This document shows, in pieces, positions 1-45,751 of a stretch of 64,000 nt of DNA. Source of the DNA: Tyto alba (taxonomy: Eukaryota; Chordata; Aves; Strigiformes; Tytonidae); the NCBI RefSeq assembly GCF_018691265.1, contig NW_024881300.1:3243046-3307045 (forward strand). Direction: 5' to 3'. The notes under the pieces are model-generated. The model saw only the letters and a list, made by a program, of their open reading frames with translations. It had not been told where the DNA came from and did no database searches. The position numbers and the translations under genes are program-made. The number at the start of each line of letters is the position of its first letter. Positions within the stretch are counted from its first letter, which is position 1.

Positions 1-1767
1 AGCCGGTTCACGGAAGAAGCCACGTGAAGGTGGATTTAACCACCGAGGTTGGGCGGGAAGGCTTTGCCTTTGGGAAGCAAGCAGGTACCCAACCACATCA
101 GGTTGGAAGAGAAAATGGGGGGTGAGTGGTAGGGAAGGGGGGACCCGCTGGGGCAGGTGCTACTGGCATCGACTTCCCCTCAAGTCTAGCAGGCACCATT
201 GTGTTTGCCCGTGCTTTAGGCTGGCCAAAATGGTTGTGGCTCTTGGCTTGAGTCTTGAGTAGAAGAGGGGACGTGCAGTACTGAGGGCTCATAATCAGTG
301 CAGCAGTTCTGGCTGCTAATCACTGGATTTGTTCTAGTCTATGGATTTGGTGATGTCCCTCTGTACAAGCAAGGATGCTGGCATCTGAACCCTCTGCATC
401 CTGCATGAGCCCGCTTTCTGGCCCACCTGCCTCCTCTGCCTTCAGCTGGAGATACAACCTTAAGTCCCTGTCCCCCTCTTCCTGCTGCGGTGGAGTTGAG
501 CCCTTTTGCAGAGCTATATTTAGGTCTTGTTTGTAATCATATATCATAAAGCCTTGCAGGGGGCAGGCCTGAGAGGTGAGCGGTGCTCGGGCGAACGCTG
601 CTGGATGGGGACCGTGTCCCTCCTTGGAGGCACCTTGCTGCCCAAAATCCTCTGGGGTGGTTGGGAGTTCAGTGGCATTCAGTGGCCAGGATTATTGAAT
701 GAATTGCCAAGACTCATTCCTGGCTTCTTCAGTTGATTTGATCATTTTAACTCAACGGTGCAACACCTGGTTCATGTTTCGTACAGTCTTGGTGCAGCAG
801 GCTGCTCTTCCCGGCCCCTGAATGCACCAGGGCAGGAAAGGTTGGTCGCAGCTCGATGTACAGCTGCTCATTTTGCTTCTGTGCATTTTGCTTTCTTCTA
901 CAGTGCCTGCCGATGCCTTTTCTAAAATCCTGCCCATCTTGATGTTGAAACTGCCCCCCAACAAGGGCCTTGGTCTGCATCTCCACTGCCGCAGCAGCAG
1001 TCCTCTCCCGTGGCAAGCTACTTCTCTGCAGCCCCCCCCCTGTTTCTGAGCACATGGAGCTGCAGGAGGGGAGTGACCTGGTAAAACCCCTGGAGCAAAA
1101 AGCTTGGAGGAGAGCAGAAAGGTTGGTGGGGGGAGCATGGATTTGCTGATAGATTGCAAACACAGCCGTGGGGGGAACAACTGTTAACTCATCAGCAGGC
1201 AGTTCTTAAGAAACAGGTGGCTCCATTCAGAAACACAAGCCTCACCACTGCCTCTGAGCCGGGAAGGCTGCTGAGCATCTCGCTTCCCAGAATATGTCAC
1301 CTACCTAAAAAGAGCACCAGGTCCCCTCCAACCCCCCAAGAGCGGAGCAGCCCTGAGCTTCACAGCACGGTGGCCCCTTCCCCCTGGCAGCCCCAGCTCG
1401 GGGGCAGCACCGCAGTGGGACACCCACTCCAGCGGTGGGAGGCGGCAGCCCCCTTCCCAGCACCATCCTGCTCCTCGGTGCCCTTCGCCCAGGGCCCCTG
1501 GCCACCGCCTCTGCCTCCCCGCCAGCCTGAAGCCACCCAGGTAGCCCATCCCTGGGGCCGGGAGCCTGTGCCCACAGCTGCCTCAGCCCAGAGTGAGAGG
1601 ATGTTTGGGGGTGCTCAGCCCTGCACGCGGGCCGGCTGTAGCCCAGCTCCAGGTCATTTGCTCCGGCTGTGTGTGAGGACTGGGGGCCAGGGAAAGGAGG
1701 GCTAGGTGGTGTTGCGCGCCAAGAAAGCTCCTGAGCTGCCCAGCACTTGCCTTCTGCTTGGGTCAGA

Positions 1768-1785
1768 GCTGCTGCTGCTGCTGCT
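1768..1785 (+). repeat. (GCT)6 trinucleotide microsatellite
   Basis: Six uninterrupted GCT units are followed directly by GAG. The repeat lies in the GC-rich intergenic flank with no supported coding frame around it. Confidence 0.9.
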
Positions 1786-3120
1786 GAGAAGCCCCTGAGC
1801 CCCTTCCCAGCAGCGCCGGCCCCAGCCCGGAGCCGCTCGGTGGATGCTCCCACACAGAGGAGAGGACAGATCCTCTTTTTGGTTCTGCTTTCGGTTCTGC
1901 TCTGCAGAGCGCATCTGGCGTAGGAGCACCAGGACCTGGTGTCGGTGGGCCCGGGGGGGGGCGCGTGACTCCCCAAAACCACCAACCCCACCAAGGTGCC
2001 TTAGTCACCGGCTCCTTTCAAACCCTCTTGGCGTCTTGCCCCCTGCTTCTGCATCCAGGGCAGGGTGTGCTGGTGGCACCATGGGGCATCACGCTGCAAA
2101 GCAGGACCAGAACGAAAGAGGGGATAAACTGGAAAATGAGACCCTGTGGTCCAGGAGAGATGGCTGCAAAGGGAAAAGGAGTGGGGTGGAAAAGCAGAGT
2201 CCCCCCTGCAAACCCTCCATGGCTCTGTGACTGCTCAGCTCCCTGCAGAGTGGATTTTTGGTGTTTTACAGCTTTCCCACACACAGGCTGGATGCCACAA
2301 GACAGCAGCAGCACACACAGATGTTGTCTTGGGTGCAAAACTGATCCTTTGGGTGCAAGATGCTTTCTTGCTGGAGGTGGGGATCTGTGCAGCAAAGTCC
2401 CTGCCAGCCGTGCCGGCAGCAGCACGTGCTCCTCCCAGCTCCCCAAAGGGTTGCAGGGCTGGTGTCCCACAACCATGGAAAACCAAAAACCGGACAGAAA
2501 AGTAGCTATGGCTGTGGGGAGCGCAGCCGGCGCTGGCCTGAGCGAGCACCTGGGAAGTTTCATGTGCTGCTCCCTAAAACCCAGCGAAACCCAGCGCTGC
2601 AGGGACCGGGCGTTGCTCTCAAATGTCATTTAACAAAGCTCGGCCTCGGGGAGGAATTTGCAGCGATGCAACAGGCTGCAAAGGGGGCTGGGAGCTGGGA
2701 GCAAGGCTCAGTGAGCATCTCTTCTGTTTGTTTTGTCTGTCGCAGGCTGTGAGTAAGATTCGAGTCACCCCCACGCTGCTCGTTTGCCAGAAGTCAGTGA
2801 CAAAGGGGGCCAGAGATCTCCAGGGGTTCTGCCACCCCAACCCTCTGCTCGGACTCATTTCCCGTTAAATGATGCAACCCCGAGCGCCGGGGCTGGGGCA
2901 GGCTGGCGTGGCAGCCCCTGCTGCTCCCTCCTCATGCGCTTTGCCCCACGGCTTTGCCCTGAGAGCTTTCCTCATCGTCTGCACTGAAGCTCAAACACCC
3001 CTTTTGGAAATGTCTCTGGAGGCAAAACTCAGCCCAGGTGAAAGCCAGGTCACCCACCCAGCACTCCTGGCTCCGTAAGCCCTGGGCGAAAGAGGTTTGC
3101 GGGATTCTATAGAAACCCAT

Positions 3121-3246
3121 CCTTTGATTTTTTATAAAAATAATGCTTTAATTTTGTTGTTGTTGGGGGGTTTTTTGTTTGTTTGTTTTTGTTTGTTTGT
3201 TTGTTTTTTGTTTTGGTTTGTTTTTTGTGTGTTTTGTTTGTTTTTT

Positions 3247-3277
<31 letters not shown>

Positions 3278-3278
3278 T
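3121..3278 (-). repeat. T-rich (TTTG)n insertion flanked by a direct repeat
   Basis: A block of long T runs and TTTG units ends in about 25 consecutive T. It is bordered by TATAGAAACCCAT at 3108-3120 and TATAGAAACCCCAT at 3279-3292. These copies are identical except for one extra C. The arrangement resembles a target-site duplication around a retroposed poly(A) tract inserted in the minus orientation. No body of a known SINE or LINE is recognisable between the repeats, so a simple-repeat expansion between chance repeats is still possible. Confidence 0.55.
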
Positions 3279-3436
3279 TATAGAAACCCCATGCTCTGCC
3301 CCAGGGTGAATTTTCCCATGAGTTTTTGATGCATGCTCAAAAACCCCAAGCACCTCGCGGACCAGCAGCTCACTGGAGGGACGGTCCCCTCGCACCAGCT
3401 GCAGACAGACCCGGGAAGGGCTCAACAACCGTCACA

Positions 3437-3450
3437 CCCCCCCCCCCCCC
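3437..3450 (+). repeat. Homopolymer C14
   Basis: Fourteen consecutive C in GC-rich intergenic DNA. The exact length may be affected by sequencing error. Confidence 0.85.
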
Positions 3451-6140
3451 GGCTGCCCCTCGCCCCGCTGCACCCCCGGCCCCCTGCCCGGCCCCGCGGG
3501 GAGCGGGACTTCGCACCCTGCCTGTGCCTGGCAGCCTCTCCCAGGCTAAACCACCCCGAGAAGGAAAGAGAAACAGGCACATCTCTTTCTAATGAAGCCA
3601 AAGCCAATTTAAATCTAGCCCTGTGTGAATTGGAGCTTTTTAAGTATGTCTGGAAGGGACGAGTTCTGTGAAACGCACGTAACCACACCAGCCATTGAGT
3701 GGGCAACGCTGCCGTCGCGCTCGGGTGACGCTGGCTTTTACTGCTGCTCCCTTTCCTTCTTGGAAATGCTTCATCTTCATCCATCCAGCCCTCCTTCCCA
3801 GCCCCTGCCCTCACCCCAGCCCTGAGGGGGGTGGTGGGCACCCCAAGAAATGCCCTGCAAGGGGCAGGGGTTGTGCCGGCTGCTGCTCTTCTTGGTCCAT
3901 GTTTAACGAAACATCCTGGCATCTTTGGGCGAGCGCGGGGAGCCTCCCATTTCTGCCCATCTCTAGGCACCCAGCATGGTGCAAAAATTGCAGGGGAGGT
4001 TTTGTAGCTCCCAGTGCCCAGACGTGGGCTGTGGGAACCGGTGTTGGCGTCCATCGTGGTCCTGAGTGAGCAAAGCATGTGCCAAAGCCTCGCTGGGCTC
4101 TTCAGCCCATGCCGGGTGCACACCACCTTCTTACCCCTGGCCAAATACCTTGAAAATGTTTATTCTCGATGGGCTGCACGGCCGTGAGCCCGGCAGAAGA
4201 GGAGGAGGGTGCTCTCCCGGAGCATGCAAGCCCCAGCCCGCAGAAGCTCTCTGGATGAGATGCTGCGGTGTGTAAGTAACCTGCCTGTTGAAAAAAGGCA
4301 TTTTCTGCCCCGCCGGCCCTCGGCGGAGCAGCGGGGCAGCTCCTCACACCCCAGCCGGGTGCTGACGCTGCCCGTTCTGCCCATGTTAACCCTGGCTGCC
4401 GCTCCAGCGGGTTTCTGGCTTTTTGAAAACGTCCCGGCGGGGCGTGCTGAGCACAGAGGAGAGGTGCTGAGCCAGGGATAACTGGAGCCGGGAGCCTCCC
4501 CCGGGAAGGGCCAGGCTCGGCGCTGCCCGGCCTGGGACCCCCACCCTGGCACTGCTGGGGTGCAGGGTGCAGCCTTGCTCTGCCCAAGCTGGGTCCATGG
4601 GTGCTGCCCACCTCAGTGGGACCCAGGGCATCGAAGCTTTTGCTTGGGGGGATAAATCTTCCTGAAGAGGTGGGGTAAATTCCTCCGGAGAGTTGGGAGA
4701 AATCCCCTCCGGATTCCCAGCACTTCCCCCGGGAGCACAAGCAGAGCCCCTCCTTGCTCTGCAGCCAGGGGAGCTGCAAATGCTCTCTGGAAACATTTCT
4801 AACTGCAGAGCCAAAGCTTTTCAGCAGGAAATGCACCTCCAAAAAAAAAAATAAGAGCAACGTCAGAGCTTTACAGCAAATATCTTTCCCCCAACCAAAA
4901 CAGCGCTGCCAAGTTTGGGGTCTGTTTCCAGCACATTTTTTCTGGGCAGCCACGGGACAGATTTCCTTACAGACCTGATTTGTGCTGCTCTCGGCGTCGT
5001 TATTAAATCTCATCGGGAGAGGGCAGCTCGCCTTCATCGTGAGCCGCCGGTGCTTTTCCCCGTGCCCTGCAAGCCCTGGTGCATTTTTGATCCCTCCTAG
5101 TAGCTCTTGCATTTTTTTCCCCTTTCTTTTGACTGGCTGGATTGCAAAGTGCAGCTCTCCTCTGCTAACATCTCCTCGCAGATGTGTGGAATTTAGGAAA
5201 ATCGAGTAAAAACCCAGTAATTCCCTACAGCTGCTGATCCCACCCCAAAATGTGATGCCATCACAAGCCTTTGGTATCTGGGAAGCTGGATAGCCTCCGG
5301 TGGAAGCACCCGCTGCCCTTCCTTCAGTCTGAAACATTAACAACTGAGCCAGTCTTAAAAAACAAAAGTGATTATAATTTTCAGAAAGCTGTGCATTGCT
5401 TTCTGAGCCCTGGGACCGGAGTCAGGTATTTTCCAGGAATTGCTCCATAATCTGGAGAGTCAAAATGATTTTATTTATTTTTTTTAATTAAATTTTTACC
5501 TGTTTCTCCTCTGGTTGTTGGAGCTGGTGGCTCCTAAAATGATTATGCCATCCTGCCTGGTGTCACTGGGGGTGCACAGGAGGGTTCCCTCCAGTCATTC
5601 TCAGGGTTTTTTGTTTCAGCTGCCCAAATCAGTTTCTGCTGGTGACCTTCGCCATCCCTGGCCCGGTCCGTGGTGGGGATACACAGGGCAGCTCCAGCCC
5701 TGGCACCCCCCCAGGTTCCAGCTGCTCCTGCCCCAAACACAACCCACAGCACAGAGGTGTTCAAAGGGAACAGCGTGCTGGTGCTGGCTGTGTTCAGAGC
5801 AGAATTCATGCAAGGGGGGAGCTGGGAATTTTCATAGCTGCTCTCTCAGCTGGGCAAAAAAAAACCCCAGCCCAGCCTGCAGCTGCACCTCCACCTCAGA
5901 TGGCCTCTTCAGATGAGGAGAAAGCCAAGGAAAGGACGTGCCCAGAGGAGATGGAGGTGACCCCGGTGGGTTTCTAGCCTCTCTGCAGAGCTGATGGTCC
6001 CCTGTGCAAACCCCTCCTGCCCGCTGCCTTCAAAGCAAGTGGCTCAAAAGCAACCTTCAATCTGCTTGCCTTCAGCCCTGCAACCACCATCTATGCAAAC
6101 GAAGCTTTGGGTGGGTTTTCTGCCTTCTAGCAACTTGGGA

Positions 6141-6161
6141 TTTTTGTTGTTGTTGTTGTTT
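6141..6161 (+). repeat. (TTG)n microsatellite
   Basis: A short run of TTG units in the intergenic flank, with no gene context. Confidence 0.8.
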
Positions 6162-7132
6162 CTTTATGTACTTTGGCCAGGGGAATGAGAGCTGTGGTCT
6201 GAAAGGAAAACCAGCCCTCCTGGGAATCCAGGGAGGATGCCTTAGGTGCATGGGGGGGTGGGTGGGGGGGTATTTTCCTGCACCTGGGGAAGGAGAGGGC
6301 TCAAGCTCGATGGTGGGCATGGACGCTTGCTCTCCTTCAGGATGCCACGGGGGGATTTTCAGCCAGCTGGGCATCGTGTCTGCGCCCGGGGCCTCCCTCC
6401 TCACCCCGGGGCAGTCACTGCAGTCGGCCAAAAAGCACCCAACGCGGCCGCTGCCCTCGCCCGCACCCCCTGGCAGCTTTGCTCTGCCCTCCCAGCTATT
6501 TAAAGGGTGTATTTTAAGCTCAGAGACGTGGAAGGGGCTGGCACGCTCCTCGGATCAGAGCCCCCTGTCAAGACACTGGTTATTATGTTAAAGAGCAAAG
6601 CCCCGGGGTGTCAGGGTCAGGAGGTGGCGGTGGCTCAGGCACCGGCCCCGGCAGCACCGAGCCCTCCTCCGCCTCAGGCTGGGGTTTGGGGTGATGTGTG
6701 AAAACAGATGGTAGAAGGTGCATCCAGAAATCAGTTAGCTCAGGATTTATTTTTTCGCCGGTTGTATTTGGCCTTCTTTCTCCTTGCTTTCTAATCTCCA
6801 AACCTACCCAGGGAATTCAGCTCATACTTCCAATATTCTTTTTCAAAGGATACTGAATTTTCTTTTAATGAAAGCCCAGCCTGTTGCATTCCCCAGTTTG
6901 CAATGCTGGGCATACAAAGGGCATTGCTCCACGCAGGAGTGAAGTGAAGAGTTTTTGCAAAGCCCAGCTGATCTGCATCCATCCAGCATCCCTACCCAAG
7001 GGGTGCATGCACCCTGCTCTTGGTTAAAAGTTGGGTGCTGGGGTGTGCTTCGTGCCCCATTATATAAATTAGGTACACAAGGTTTCTAGCTAGGCATTTC
7101 TTCTCTCAGGTACGTTCCTTATGGATATCTCT

Positions 7133-7158
7133 ATGTATGTATACATATATACATACAT
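7133..7158. repeat. Perfect AT-rich inverted repeat, 11-bp arms
   Basis: The left arm ATGTATGTATA (7133-7143) and the right arm TATACATACAT (7148-7158) are exact reverse complements separated by the 4-base spacer CATA. It is built from ATGT/ACAT units, so it is probably a microsatellite able to form a hairpin. No terminator role is implied. Confidence 0.85.
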
Positions 7159-8150
7159 GGTGAGTTGAAGTGCCGCGGGTGGCTCGTGATGAAGGATCAG
7201 CCTGTGCTCCTGGGAGAGGAAAGGTTAATTTGTCTTTTTGAGCCAATAAAGACATGTCAGAGGGTTGGAAGGAAGGGGAAAAATTGGCAGCACCTCTGCG
7301 CTTTTCAGCATATTAAGATGTCACCATGGTTGGATTAAAAAAAAAAAAAAAGGCAAGGAAGGCATGAATAATAAATAGAGCAACATGCAGCTGACTTCAA
7401 AGAAAAGTTAATTTCCCTGGAGGTCTCCCCACACCGTATACATTAAAAATCTTGCCTGCTTTGACAGCTCTGTGACCTGAAGAGAGATGCTGAGAGACAC
7501 AGTGGTTAGAGCAGAGCCTGGCTGAGGTCCTGCTCCCAAATGTGACTGGGATTTCTTTTTTAATGCTTGGGTTCCCCCTGCCAGCGATGGCTTGGTCTGC
7601 CTGTGGAAAAAGAGGTGTGGCTATGCCTGTTGGTATTAATATATACTGGATGTTAAAAGAGTTGTTTGAAACTATAGCAGACAGTTTTTCCTTGCAGCTG
7701 GCTTGGAAGCGGTGCGTGCACAGCCTGCGTACCGTGGGTTTTAGAGAGCAAAGTGTGATGCTTTGCCATGCAAAGGCCGTGTCAGTGCAGCAGGCAGCTC
7801 ACCAGCAGGCATCAGCTCAGGCGCGAGGGAAAAGCAAATTACCTCTTTTCCACCCAAGCGCCGGGGCCTCTGGAGCAGACCGGTTTGCTCTGGGCTTTAT
7901 GCAGATCGTATGATTGCTGGTGACACAGGAGCACACGGAGCATGACATGAACATGCAATGGAAAACCTAGCAGGAATTCTGTTTTTCTCTCTTTTTTTGT
8001 TTTTCTTTTTTAGTATGAGAAACTCAAACTTCTGCGATTAGCTCCACGAAGGGTTTTGTTAACCGGTGTTTGCCACCCTGCCGCGAGGTGTTCTGTGTGA
8101 GGGATATTCTGTGCGATGGTGCTGGCCTGCTCCAGGCCTTTGCTGCGGCA

Positions 8151-8219
8151 TGGTGGGCACGTGGGGTGGGACGTGGTGGGCATGTGGGGTGGGACGTGGT
8201 GGGCACGTGGGATGGGGCA
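8151..8219 (+). repeat. 23-bp minisatellite, three copies, carrying E-boxes
   Basis: Three head-to-tail units start at 8151, 8174 and 8197, with nearly identical sequence beginning TGGTGGGCAC. Units 1 and 3 carry CACGTG (8158-8163 and 8204-8209), while unit 2 has CATGTG (8181-8186). The array lies about 0.9-1.2 kb upstream of the PHAF1 CpG island. Whether the E-boxes bind anything cannot be seen from the sequence. Confidence 0.85.
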
Positions 8220-8985
8220 CATGGGCAGCACTCAAATGGTGGAGTCGAGCCAGGACCGAGCGGCACCACCCTGAGGGACACAGCAGAAGAGAGGGGATGG
8301 GAGATGGGCATTGCTCAAGGAGAGGTGTTTCTGCTACCGCCCTCAAAGAAACGTGGAAAAAATGCTTCTCCCCTCTCTCCTTGCCGCTCCTGGAGCCTCA
8401 ATCTGGCAGCAGAAGGACTTAGAGCCACTTCCAAACCCTCTGGACCCTCCTGACTGTCCATCACTTGTGCAGCCCTACTCCAGCTCACGCGTCGCTTCAC
8501 GTGAGGCTGGCACAAGTCCGTAACCCTTGGTTTTTCTCATTTATTTTTAGTTCTCCGCTTATGTTGGGCAATGCTCGACCTGGTGCCATTCATCTGGGAT
8601 CAAGTTTCTGCCGTGAGCCTGGGCGATGGTCTGACACGGGGTGTGGAAGGTGGTGGCAGCATCTGCAAGGGCTCTGTTATCCTCGTTAACCGTGTGGATG
8701 CTGACTGCTTGCACCCGGCATCGTCTGGGTCTGAGCGAAGGAGGTTCATACACCATGACCACCACCCTGGGGGAAAAGTGGACTTCTTGAGGGACAAAAC
8801 ACTTGGGTGGCAGTACCCTTCTTTTCTCAAATTGCATTGCAAGCCAGTGACCTCGTTACTACTTTCTTCCTTACTGAGTCATTCCTGAGCTTGTTCTGGT
8901 AACTTTGCTCGTGCCACTGACTAATTTCTCCTTAACTCTTTCCCCCACCCTGGCCTTTCAACCGGAAAAACTGGATGCAACTGGA

Positions 8986-9048
8986 TTGGTTTGGGTTTGG
9001 TTTGTTTGTTGTTTTTTTTTTTTGTTTTGTTTGTTTGGTTTTTTTTTA
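8986..9048 (+). repeat. T-rich (GTTT)n tract
   Basis: Runs of T are interspersed with GTTT and GGTTT units immediately upstream of the PHAF1 CpG island. This is low-complexity sequence. Confidence 0.8.
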
Positions 9049-9207
9049 ATTCTGAGCTTACCGTGGCAGGCTGCGACGTGGGTCACTAGAGCTTGCGCCG
9101 TAGGTCTGGCACTCGCTTGGCGACAAGGACAGGAGGTGGCGGTGGGGCTGCACCCACCACTCTCCCCCCTCCACCCCCCGGGCTGCCCCGCCCAGCTTCC
9201 CGCGGCG

Positions 9208-9218
9208 GGACTCGAACC
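9208..9218 (-). other. tRNA-type B-box (T-arm) inside the PHAF1 promoter
   Basis: Read on the minus strand these 11 bases are GGTTCGAGTCC, a full match to the RNA polymerase III B-box. With flanking bases they form a complete T-arm. GTGGG pairs with CCCGC (one G-U pair) around the seven-base loop TTCGAGT, and it is preceded by AGGTC, like a tRNA variable loop. I could not fold the D-arm or anticodon arm and see no A-box at the right distance, so this is not called a tRNA gene. It may be a tRNA remnant, a stand-alone TFIIIC site, or chance in GC-rich DNA. Confidence 0.6.
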
Positions 9219-9339
9219 CACGACCTCACCTTCCCCGAGCCGCCGCCTTCCCCCCTCCCCCACGGCCGGCGGGGGCGGGGCGCGGAGGGGCGGGGCTAGG
9301 GGAGGCGCGCCCCGCCCCGCGCGCGGGCTCGCCTGACGA

Positions 9340-9375
9340 CAGCTGCAAAGCACTTTTTCAGCAGCCGCAAGTGAG
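9340..9375 (+). other. PHAF1: Inferred 5' non-coding exon of PHAF1 (3' end)
   Basis: A strong donor, GTGAG|gtgagt, has its intron beginning at 9376. A pyrimidine-rich tract and an acceptor lie at 9640-9669, and the sequence then runs into the exon with the start codon. This suggests a first leader exon ending at 9375 spliced to 9670 (or 9681 if the next AG is used). The 5' end is unknown. An unspliced leader through the same DNA is the alternative. Confidence 0.45.
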
Positions 9376-9397
9376 GTGAGTGGCGGCCCCGCGGCGC

Positions 9398-9412
9398 GGG
9401 GGGGGGGGGGGG
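9398..9412 (+). repeat. Homopolymer G15
   Basis: A run of 15 G just downstream of the inferred leader donor. Together with the G-rich stretch at 9540-9575 it gives strong G-quadruplex potential on the non-template strand. Confidence 0.8.
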
Positions 9413-9563
9413 TCCCGTGGGCCGTGACACCCCCCCACTCCCCTCCCCCGCCCCCCCACACCCCACCCCAGTGGGTCCGGGCCGAGCGGTGGGGCTGCCG
9501 CCGCCCTTCCCCGGGGCTCGGGGGCCGGGCCGGGCTGGGCGGGGCGGGGGGGGGAGGCGGTGA

Positions 9564-43802
<34,239 letters not shown>

Positions 43803-45375
43803 GCATCCCCTGCAGAGTCAACTAATCTCAATGCTACAAAATTAGTACAGCGTGCCTTGATTTGCTGCCACTTATAATATGGAAAGCACGTTATGATTTT
43901 TTTTTTTTTTTTCAATAAGCCTTTCCACCCAGGAGCGGTGTGGAGGGGAAATTCTCTCAACCCTTCATCATGGGGCATGGAACTGTTGATGGAGGAAAGC
44001 AGCTTAGGTGCCTGTGCCGTCGTTTATTCCTCTCCGTTGCCCTCATCCTATGCAGCACAGACCCGAAGAGACTGTCCCCCCTTCTCAGCCGGCAGAAGGG
44101 GGAAATGGAAGAGGGGCACATAATGACTGCAAGAGTTAGAAGCACAAACTTTCTGAGCCTTGGAGCATCTGGAAGCAGGTATTGATTTTAGTCTGTTTGT
44201 GTTACTGTATTGATGTGGTGGTCACATTTTAAGAAAACGTGTGTGTGTATATATATAGATATAAACACATCGGTATTTCTGTGGCTTAGGACATTGTACC
44301 AAGTGTGACGAGGATGTATATATGTCCATGATTTCAGGCACCACATCTTTGTGTAACTTTAAACCAAGCAAGTAGCATGTGCATAATACTTGGTTGTAAC
44401 ATTTGCACTACATACACTTTAATTACTTGATAAATGTTTATCTTCACTGAGGAGCATCTGTGTACTGGGTGTGAGTGGGGTGTGATGGTTATTTAATGTA
44501 CGCTGCGCAAAAAGCTTATTTATACAGTGGATCAAATTTATCCACCTTTCTGCACTAATATGTACTTGATATGCTGAAACATTTTTTTTTTTCTTCTGCC
44601 ATGGCTGGTTTACTAATTTTTTTTTTCACATGCATTTTCAAACAAAAAGGAGTTTTGGAAGAGGTTGTTTTTATGATTGAATTATGTGCTAGTGAAACGG
44701 TTTGATACGATTTTTCATACTACAGAAAAATTTAACGAAGAAATAGCGTTGCCTCATTTGCCTCTGTTCCAAAATCCTTTATTCCTATTCTGTTTCCTTG
44801 AAGAAAGAAAGGCTGTATATAATGGTATCTCGGAAAGGAATTCCCAAGCTCTGCCATCACCAAGAAAACCTTTTCTGTAACTTTTGATGTATGATTTTAA
44901 TTTATGCCAAAGGTTTAGCCAAAGACATCCTTCCTGTAGTTTCACCATTTCTGTAGATACATGCTAACTGCACACCCCACCCCAGCAGACAGGATATAGG
45001 CTTCTTTCTAGTTGGGAGATGCTGCTCGCGACATTTTATCCCAGGAGGATACTTTAGGTTTCTAGTTCTCTTACCAGTCTTATTTGGGGGAAATAGGTGG
45101 TCTGTCTTTGAGATATTGAACCCTTTTTAAAAATGGACAAGAGAAATGTATAATTTTATCCCATTTTTAATATTTTGGTGTAGCAACTTGTGATACATAG
45201 ATGACAATTTTGTGAGTTTTACAATGTGTGTACAGATTTTGTAAATATGACATTTTTGTAATTTTAACTCCATGTACAGTGTAATCCTGTATAGTTTATC
45301 AATGAATGAGAGATAGGAAATAATCGAATGTTAACTGAAGTTTTGGATCCTGGACCAGTAGCAGGGATAAATATG

Positions 45376-45390
45376 GTGTGTGTGTGTGTG
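45376..45390 (+). repeat. (GT)n microsatellite in PHAF1 3' UTR
   Basis: About seven GT units, then GAG. Confidence 0.8.
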
Positions 45391-45691
45391 AGACGTTCTT
45401 TGCCATTTAGTCTTCCTGTATACTGTGATATTCTGAACTGTTTTGCTAAAACAAACAAAAAAGCCCCATGGAGAATCTAACGGATAAGGAAAAAGTTACT
45501 GTTTACCTTTATCCCTAGGTGTCACTCCTGTTGAATCCCTGTTCAATCTGTGCTGTCTCCTGTGATCATTGCTTGCTAAGAAAATTCTATGCCTCAACCT
45601 TCCTTTTGTTTCCTCTTTAATTTTAATTTCATTTTACATAGCCCTTCTGTAAATTAAATGGAATAATAATGAGCATGTACACTGAAAGAAA

Positions 45692-45697
45692 AATAAA
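45692..45697 (+). terminator. PHAF1: Poly(A) signal AATAAA (proximal) of PHAF1
   Basis: Canonical hexamer in an A-rich context about 1.9 kb after the stop codon. A T-rich stretch about 20-30 bases downstream could serve as the downstream element. Confidence 0.55.
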
Positions 45698-45751
45698 AAG
45701 AGACTCTCAGTTACTGTTTTTGTGTTAAATACAGTTGCTGGGTGTTTTTGT

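Larger units (their letters stand above)
1..9080. other. Intergenic flank upstream of PHAF1, no gene recognised
   Basis: No open frame here translates to a protein I recognise, and no exon of the neighbour expected from mammalian order (CBFB) was found. The stretch is GC-rich compared with the PHAF1 introns. That explains the many stop-poor frames on both strands. It holds simple repeats, a T-rich insertion, a minisatellite and E-box motifs, which are listed separately. The rest appears to be unique sequence of unknown role. One frame on the - strand (4102-5337) is long enough to be listed as a finding but has no recognisable domain. Confidence 0.6.

Noticed and set aside
1305..1994. 229-codon - strand frame and overlapping frames at 1154-1705 and 1965-2633 (+)
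   Set aside because: Several frames are open on both strands at once because stop codons are scarce in GC-rich DNA. None has a recognisable motif.
1..9080. CBFB 3' exon or UTR expected from mammalian gene order
   Set aside because: No CBFB coding sequence was recognised. Whether the left edge includes its 3' UTR cannot be judged from sequence alone.
9190..9270. Complete tRNA gene on the - strand
   Set aside because: Only the T-arm and variable loop fit. No A-box, D-arm, anticodon arm or acceptor stem could be placed.
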